Shown: positions 59,163-64,000 of the stretch, one piece after another
Layout of the letters: the number at the start of each line of letters is the position of its first letter
How positions within the stretch are numbered: position 1 is the first letter of the stretch
Assembly (NCBI GenBank): GCA_022822905.1
Contig: JAJDYE010000014.1
Location: 1 to 64,000 of the forward strand
DNA length: 64,000 bases
DNA from: Acidimicrobiia bacterium
Lineage (GTDB): Bacteria; Actinomycetota; Acidimicrobiia; Acidimicrobiales; Bin134
Direction of reading: 5' to 3'
Notes under the pieces: model-generated
What the model saw: the letters and a program-made list of their open reading frames with translations, nothing else
The model's database searches: none
Told to the model about the DNA's origin: nothing
Made by a program: the position numbers and the translations under genes

Positions 59163-60287
59163 TCAGGCCGGCTCGCATAGCGCGCCGAGCGTTCGCATGA
59201 ATAGTCCGGGGATGTCTGCGTCGGGGTCATCGTCGATCATCCACTGCCCCACTTGCACCGACGCATCCACCACGGTCTTGGCCCGGTCGTAACGGCGATC
59301 CATGAATGCGTCGAGCGCGGACGCGAGATCACTGTGGGCCAGCAAACTCTCGCCTAGGACTAACGCGTCCTCCATGGCCTGTGCGGCACCCTGCGCAATC
59401 GTCGGCGGGCAGGTATGGGCGGCATCGCCGATCAGGACTACGCGGCCGCGCCACCAGGGCGGTTCGAGGATCATTTTCTCGAACCAGGTGTAGTGGACGG
59501 TCGCTGGGTCGATCATCAGCTCGCGAATGTCCTCCCACGGTCCTTGGTAGGCCCCGGAAAGCTCGCGCATATAGGCGAGCTGGTCTTCTGGCGGCATCTC
59601 TTCGCGATCTTGCATCGGTTCCACGATGTAGGCGTACAGGGAATCCTCACCAGTTGGGCAGTAGCCGGCGATGTAGGCGGGACCCGCGTAACAGAGGTCG
59701 GTGCGCTCTACCGAGTCTGGTCGGCTCGTGAAGACTCGGAAGATTCCCATGCCGGTGGGCTCGGGCCTGGTAGTGATCCCGATCATGTCCCGCACCGTCG
59801 ACTTGACACCGTCGGCTCCGATTACAAGGTCGTAGCGGCTATTAGTCCCGTCGCTGAATGTCACATCAACCCCCGCGCCCTCGTCATCGAAGTTGGCTAC
59901 CGTCATGCCGAAACTCAGCGTTGCGCCGGCTGCCGACGCGGAGTCGACGAGAATCTCAGCTAGGTGCCTCCGTTCCATTCCGAGGGTCGCCGGGAGATCC
60001 GGACCACCAGTCTTGATGTCATCGAGTTCCGCCACAAGGGTGCCGTCGGGTATGCGGATCCCGGTGGTGTCGAACGCGTAGCCGGCGTCTGATGCTGCTT
60101 CCCAGGCACCGATCTCTCGGAGCACTCGCAATGCGTTGCCTTGGATGGTGATACCTGAGCCAAGTGCGGTCACGTCGTTCTGGGTTTCCACTATGTCTAC
60201 ATCGACGCCGTCTCTGGCTAGGACTGCGGCGACGACACATCCTGCGCTGCCCGCGCCCACCACTAGGGCCGTTTCAACTGCTGCCAT
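59163..60287 (-). CDS. FAD-dependent aromatic-ring monooxygenase
   Basis: The protein has 374 residues from the ATG at 60287 with AGGGGA upstream. The FAD motif is VVGAGSAGCVVAAVLARDG, the middle motif is YDLVIGADGVKSTVR, and the C-terminal GD motif is GRVVLIGDAAHTCPPTIAQG. The N-terminal Arg/Glu pattern is that of flavin hydroxylases of the PHBH/salicylate type. It hydroxylates an aromatic ring using NAD(P)H and O2. It heads the minus-strand operon with the ring-cleavage dioxygenase downstream. Confidence 0.94.
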   Translation of the reverse strand: MAAVETALVVGAGSAGCVVAAVLARDGVDVDIVETQNDVTALGSGITIQGNALRVLREIGAWEAASDAGYAFDTTGIRIPDGTLVAELDDIKTGGPDLPATLGMERRHLAEILVDSASAAGATLSFGMTVANFDDEGAGVDVTFSDGTNSRYDLVIGADGVKSTVRDMIGITTRPEPTGMGIFRVFTSRPDSVERTDLCYAGPAYIAGYCPTGEDSLYAYIVEPMQDREEMPPEDQLAYMRELSGAYQGPWEDIRELMIDPATVHYTWFEKMILEPPWWRGRVVLIGDAAHTCPPTIAQGAAQAMEDALVLGESLLAHSDLASALDAFMDRRYDRAKTVVDASVQVGQWMIDDDPDADIPGLFMRTLGALCEPA

Positions 60288-60434
60288 TCGACTTTCCCCT
60301 GCAAATGCGAAAACTGACTTGTCTTTGCTTGGCGAACAGTACTCAAGTGGCATTCATCAGCGAAGGTGAAACTGATAATACGTGCCATTGGTTTGAGCTA
60401 TAGGGGAGGATTTCGGTGAGAACCGACGGAGGCA

Positions 60435-60587
60435 ATGAGCCGGCCACCGATCTCAACCTACGGACAGCTCTTGCTGGGCCAGGCGCTGGCGCCAGACCCG
60501 CCGGTCCTCCGAAATGCTCCACCGGTGGAGATCGGCCAGACCGCCTCCCAGGGCGAGACGATCCTCGTCAGACCCTTCAGACACTGA
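60435..60587 (+). CDS. Possible 50-codon peptide in an intergenic gap
   Basis: Between 60288 and 60576 no clear gene is seen. One plus-strand frame starts with ATG after GACGGAGG and runs 50 codons (STYGQLLLGQALAPDPPVLR and further). The peptide matches no family I know. It overlaps the end of the MBL gene by 11 bases and may be chance. The same gap should carry the monooxygenase promoter on the other strand. Confidence 0.2.
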   Translation: MSRPPISTYGQLLLGQALAPDPPVLRNAPPVEIGQTASQGETILVRPFRH

Positions 60588-61746
60588 GTTCCAGCATGTC
60601 CTCGCCGATGATCAGGCGCCCGGAGTAGCCGTCCTGAGCGGCGGCGAGCACATCCGCCGGGGTCGTCGACGGCACGATGTGGGACAACACCAGGTTGCGA
60701 ACGCCGGCCGGTTCGGCGACGTCTCGACCAACCTGCTCGACGGTGGTGTGCGCAGTCAGCAGGTGTTCGCGCACTGCCGGACCGACATCGGGCGGGAGAA
60801 TCGACGCGAGCCGGTCGGCAAAGCCCGGATCGATGACCTCGTGCACCAAGTAGTCCGCCCCATGCGCGAGGTCGATCAGATTCTCCGAAACCGTCGTGTC
60901 ACCGGAGACCACGATCGACCCGTCAGGAGTGTCGAACCGGAAGCCGTATGCAGGAGCCGTCGGGTGGTGATCGACGAGCGTCGCCGTCGCGCGCACGTCG
61001 CCGTCCTCCCAAACCTCGATTGGGCCCGACAACCGGGGCGGGATGCCAGCCGGATCGACCGTCCAGTGTGGCGAGTGGTCGATGTCGTGGACATCGAACC
61101 AGTCGTCGGGAATCTTGAAGTTGCTGTCTCGCGCCCGATCGTTGAAGTCTGCCGCGAATGCCTTTCGCAGATACCTGGTCATGCCTTCGATCCCCGGCGT
61201 CGGGTCGTCCGGCTCGATCACCGAGGGTTCGGGCCGGTGCGGCGGGAACACTCGGGGGAGCGTGTCTCGGCGTCCAGGACCGAACACCTGAACTGGGTCG
61301 GTCGCTTTGTTCGCCATCATGGTCCCCGTGGCGTAGAGGGCCGGCCAGTCCACGCAGTGATCACTGTGCATGTGCGTGAAGAACAGTGCCCGGAGCGACA
61401 GGAAGGTGTTGCTGGAATCGCCGCCGTTCTCACGCTGACCGAGTGCTGCCAAACGGTTGAGCGAGCCGACCCCGAGATCGACGACATACATGCGGTCCGC
61501 ATGGATGATTGCGGTGCAGACACCGACGCGGCTCGGATTGCTGATGACAGGCCCACCGGCCACACCGACCATCACTAAACGGGTTTGTCCGTCGGCGCGG
61601 TCGCTCGGCGCCATCGCTTCGAACCCCGGGGCTATGCGTGGCGACGCTGAGGCGGCCACAGCAGCATCCTCCGCAAGCGCTGCCAGCACCTCTCCCCGTT
61701 CGCGCTCCGGCATGCTGTTCACGGCCCGACTCACCACATCGCACAT
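60577..61746 (-). CDS. Metallo-beta-lactamase-fold hydrolase
   Basis: The protein has 389 residues from the ATG at 61746. The zinc motif HxHxDH is FTHMHSDHCVDWP, with GDTTVSENLIDLAHGADYLVHEV and a final His in LVLSHIVPS. The segment YGFRFDTPDGSIVVSGDTT is of the RNase Z/arylsulfatase-like type. It cleaves an ester, lactone or phosphodiester-like bond. A longer start at 61800 lies inside the sulfatase remnant and is less likely. It is downstream of the sulfatase genes. Confidence 0.88.
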   Translation of the reverse strand: MCDVVSRAVNSMPERERGEVLAALAEDAAVAASASPRIAPGFEAMAPSDRADGQTRLVMVGVAGGPVISNPSRVGVCTAIIHADRMYVVDLGVGSLNRLAALGQRENGGDSSNTFLSLRALFFTHMHSDHCVDWPALYATGTMMANKATDPVQVFGPGRRDTLPRVFPPHRPEPSVIEPDDPTPGIEGMTRYLRKAFAADFNDRARDSNFKIPDDWFDVHDIDHSPHWTVDPAGIPPRLSGPIEVWEDGDVRATATLVDHHPTAPAYGFRFDTPDGSIVVSGDTTVSENLIDLAHGADYLVHEVIDPGFADRLASILPPDVGPAVREHLLTAHTTVEQVGRDVAEPAGVRNLVLSHIVPSTTPADVLAAAQDGYSGRLIIGEDMLELSV

Positions 61747-61780
61747 CGTCTTCGCATTTCGTCCTGACTGTTCCGCGCCT

Positions 61781-61870
61781 TCAGACCGAGCCCATGGCAC
61801 CCAAGCACCCGATCGACTGCGCAGCGTGGTCGTCGGTCAAGACGACGACGATGTTCGGGCGCCGAGTCAT
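61781..61870 (-). pseudogene. Sulfatase start fragment (29 codons)
   Basis: The ATG at 61870 overlaps the stop of the complete sulfatase (ATGA). It reads MTRRPNIVVVLTDDHAAQSI, then GCLGAMGSV and a stop. This is the metal-binding N-terminus of a type I sulfatase; everything after it, including the CxPxR motif, is gone. The MBL gene follows at once, which suggests a deletion joined the two. Confidence 0.8.
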
Positions 61871-63336
61871 CCTGCCTCCATAGGCCGGGAGCCCGCCGGC
61901 TGAGGCAGGTCGACCTGCGGAAATCGGGGATTGTCATCCCACGGCATCACGTCAGCGGTCGCGACCATCCACCGCAAGAGCTCGGCGCTCAGCGTCGCTT
62001 CGAGCTCGGCGTGCTCGGGCTGGCCTGCGAGATTGTGCAGCTCCTGAGGGTCGGCGCGCCGGTCGTAGAGCTCTGGCGGCTCGTACAGGCGCCACACATA
62101 GGTCCACTCCGTCGAGCGGATGGCCACCGCCTTGCCGACCGTCTCGGGTAGTTCGTGTTGCGCCTTGCCTTTGAGGTCGTACGGAAAGCCCGGGTTCTCC
62201 AGCTGGCCGTGTTCTTCGACGAGGAACCCGCCCTCGGTGAACGCGTACTCCCGGTGCCCGACGTCCGGATCTAGAAGCACCGGAACGAGGCTGCGCCCGA
62301 AATGGGTGTAGTCGGGCTCGAAACCAGCGAGATCGTAGAGCGTGGGGACAATGTCGATCAGCTCGACCATCGCGTCGACAGAGCGTCCTTCGGCGATGCC
62401 GGGTCCGGCCATCACCAGCGGATCTCGGGTGAGGCAGTCGTGCATGCCGGAGGGCCACTTCTCGATCAGGTCGTAGTCCCCCAGGTACTCGCCGTGGTCG
62501 CTGAAGAAGACCACCACGGTGCTCTCGAGGTCGTCGCCGACCGCTGCGAGTATGCGACCGACCTGTGAGTCGAGCCGGGAGACCATGCCGTGATAGACCG
62601 CCGCGATCTCGCGCCACTCCTCGTCGGAGAGGCGGCCCAGCCCGTAGGTGTCGCGAACGTTCTGCATGAACGCCGGTTCGTGACCCGACTGCACATGCCC
62701 CGCCCGCTGCGGTAGCGCGGCGCGGTCGTGCATCGAGTACCAAGGCTCAGTCGCCGCGAACGGGCAGTGCGGGAAGATCATGGGCACGTAGAGCAGCCAC
62801 GGCCGGTCATGAGGTCGCTCGGCCAGCCACGCCTCGGCGGTTCGGGTGCACGCCTCGTCGAAGTCGTGGTCGTGCTCGTCGTCGACCTTGCCGATGTAGA
62901 ACGCTCTCGACATCGGCCAGTCGGGATGCATCTGCCCCTTGGGGGCCATCATTGGGGTGTCCGGCGGCGTTGCCCATCCGTACTCGTGACAGCTCTCTTC
63001 GGTGGCGCCAGGTGCCCAGGTGTCGCCACGCTCACCGACATGGACGACGTGGTAGCCACGCTGCTTGAACGACTTCAAGACATTCGGGTCGTCGGGGCGC
63101 AACAGATGGGTGAGGCTGCGGTGTCCCCGCGTGTGCGGATACCAACCGGTCAGAAACGACGCCCGGCTCGGCGAACACACGGGATGCTGGGTGAAGCAAT
63201 TCGTGAAGCGGGTCCCTCCCTCTGCCAGGGCATCGATGTTCGGCGTACTGGCGAAGTCGGTACCGAACGCGCCGACTGCGTCGGCTCGTAGCTGGTCGGC
63301 CACGATCATCAACACGTTCGGCCGGTCATTTGTCAT
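61867..63336 (-). CDS. Type I sulfatase
   Basis: The protein has 489 residues. The N-terminal metal Asp pair is replaced by VLMIVADQLRADAVGAFG (Asp then Gln-Leu-Arg-Ala-Asp). The signature CSPSRASFLTG is intact for formylglycine formation, and FFSDHGEYLGDYDLIEKW holds the second metal-site part. The end is SPRFP-like tail with NLAGQPEH. It removes sulfate from an organic ester, probably the entry step for a sulfated compound. It lies upstream of a sulfatase remnant and the MBL gene. Confidence 0.94.
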   Translation of the reverse strand: MTNDRPNVLMIVADQLRADAVGAFGTDFASTPNIDALAEGGTRFTNCFTQHPVCSPSRASFLTGWYPHTRGHRSLTHLLRPDDPNVLKSFKQRGYHVVHVGERGDTWAPGATEESCHEYGWATPPDTPMMAPKGQMHPDWPMSRAFYIGKVDDEHDHDFDEACTRTAEAWLAERPHDRPWLLYVPMIFPHCPFAATEPWYSMHDRAALPQRAGHVQSGHEPAFMQNVRDTYGLGRLSDEEWREIAAVYHGMVSRLDSQVGRILAAVGDDLESTVVVFFSDHGEYLGDYDLIEKWPSGMHDCLTRDPLVMAGPGIAEGRSVDAMVELIDIVPTLYDLAGFEPDYTHFGRSLVPVLLDPDVGHREYAFTEGGFLVEEHGQLENPGFPYDLKGKAQHELPETVGKAVAIRSTEWTYVWRLYEPPELYDRRADPQELHNLAGQPEHAELEATLSAELLRWMVATADVMPWDDNPRFPQVDLPQPAGSRPMEAG

Positions 63337-63365
63337 GAGCTCGCCCCTTCGATGGAAGCTTGCAG

Positions 63366-63450
63366 GTCGTCAGCTTCACCCCTGAAGCCGAGGGCGCGGA
63401 CATGAACACCGTCTTCGAGAACATCGGCGCCACCGACGCCAAGCTCGAGC
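63366..63450 (+). pseudogene. Fragment of a second cupin gene
   Basis: The plus strand reads PEAEGADMNTVFENIGATDAK before losing similarity. The intact cupin at 47858 has EAEGADMDAVFENIGATDAK, and the DNA is highly similar over about 75 bases. Neither the start nor the cupin barrel is present. It lies in the upstream region of the sulfatase, next to the end of the Rieske gene. Confidence 0.85.
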
Positions 63451-63460
63451 ACCGTGCGCA

Positions 63461-64000
63461 TCAGTTCGCTGTGGATGGTTCGGCTTCGAGCTGGCGTCCG
63501 ATGACCCGTCGAGCTGCGAGCGCACCGGAATCGATCTTCAGGCTGACCTCGGTCACCACATCGCTTTGCCCGAGCACCCGTTCCACGTGCGCTAGTGCTT
63601 CCACGTCCTGGAGAACCACCGTGCGCTGCATGTCGGCCATCGCCTCGTCGACCCCCTCGTCGTCAACCGAGAAGTTGCGACACAACGCCCAGAAGTCGAG
63701 GGTGGTTCCTGCCGTGGACGGAGTGATGGCGTACAAGATCTTCAGATGAGCGGCATCGGGGTCGCTGCCGTCGAGGGCCGGGGCGACTCCCGCCGGTGCG
63801 ATCCGAGAGTGCAGGACGTACTGGCAGATCGGGCGGTATTCGATGTCCTGCCAGCGATCGATCGGCGACGTCATTCCCGTGGTCTCGGAGTAGAACTTGG
63901 GACACTCGACCGCCGCCATGCGGCGGCTGACCCTGACGGTCCCGGTCGCGTCATCGACCTCGGTCTCGATCGGCGTCGCTGCGACTTCGCGGGTTCCGAT
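63461..64000 (-). CDS. Rieske oxygenase catalytic domain, C-terminal part (runs off the window)
   Basis: The visible 179 residues read IETEVDDATGTVRVSRRM, PKFYSETTGMTSPIDRWQDI and LHSRIAPAG, then HLKILYAITPSTAGTTLDFWALCRNF. The last is the typical C-terminal block of vanillate-demethylase-type Rieske oxygenases. The Rieske cluster and the iron-binding His pair lie beyond the window. It may remove an O-methyl group or hydroxylate a ring, feeding the ring-cleavage genes downstream. Confidence 0.85.
   Translation of the reverse strand: MGTREVAATPIETEVDDATGTVRVSRRMAAVECPKFYSETTGMTSPIDRWQDIEYRPICQYVLHSRIAPAGVAPALDGSDPDAAHLKILYAITPSTAGTTLDFWALCRNFSVDDEGVDEAMADMQRTVVLQDVEALAHVERVLGQSDVVTEVSLKIDSGALAARRVIGRQLEAEPSTAN

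Overview
The window reads as chromosomal DNA of a GC-rich actinobacterium. The best anchor is the block dnaB - rplI - rpsR - ssb - rpsF, with a DUF5318 zinc-ribbon gene a few genes away, an arrangement known from Actinobacteria such as mycobacteria. The surrounding content (type III CoA transferases, acyl-CoA dehydrogenases, phytanoyl-CoA dioxygenases, sulfatases, amidohydrolases) would suit a free-living or host-associated member of Acidimicrobiia. That class assignment is inference from gene content, not from a marker gene.

Layout. 0-2 kb: two divergent genes for secreted proteins with near-identical signal peptides, separated by an integrase remnant, then a small membrane protein with 17-residue repeats. 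2-8.5 kb: the replication/ribosome operon with a clear terminator behind dnaB, then panB, an amidase and DUF5318. 8.6-25.5 kb: accessory metabolism, namely a fused double CoA transferase, a molybdopterin oxidoreductase operon, a sulfatase, VOC proteins, amidohydrolases, a class II aldolase and a 3-hydroxyisobutyrate-dehydrogenase-like enzyme. A Fic AMPylase gene is inserted at 12-13.4 kb, bracketed by imperfect AT-rich direct repeats. 25.5-29.3 kb: a defence-like patch with a type II restriction-modification pair and a DUF4143 ATPase. 29.4-38.5 kb: HpcH/HpaI aldolase, an orphan substrate-binding lipoprotein, GH51 arabinofuranosidase between two phytanoyl-CoA dioxygenases, tRNA-Ala and two acyl-CoA dehydrogenases. 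38.5-47 kb: exonuclease VII, an ABC exporter, CopC, tRNA adenosine deaminase, tRNA-Ser and a heterodimeric ABC exporter.

47-64 kb: a degraded DUF1214 gene followed by a long, nearly unidirectional catabolic cluster. It holds a FAD monooxygenase, a type I extradiol dioxygenase with all three iron ligands, an SDR, three separate fumarylacetoacetate-hydrolase-family enzymes, a carboxymuconolactone-decarboxylase-like protein, two alpha/beta hydrolases, an amidohydrolase, a hydroxyacyl-CoA dehydrogenase, a P450, a metallo-beta-lactamase-fold hydrolase, a sulfatase and the C-terminal part of a Rieske oxygenase. Together these look like a meta-cleavage route for an unidentified aromatic compound that may be sulfated or O-methylated. 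Stop/start overlaps tie several of the genes into operons. Remnants inside it (a 29-codon sulfatase start and a fragment of a second cupin gene) show recent rearrangement. No transcription regulator is visible in the cluster, although two candidate operator palindromes are.
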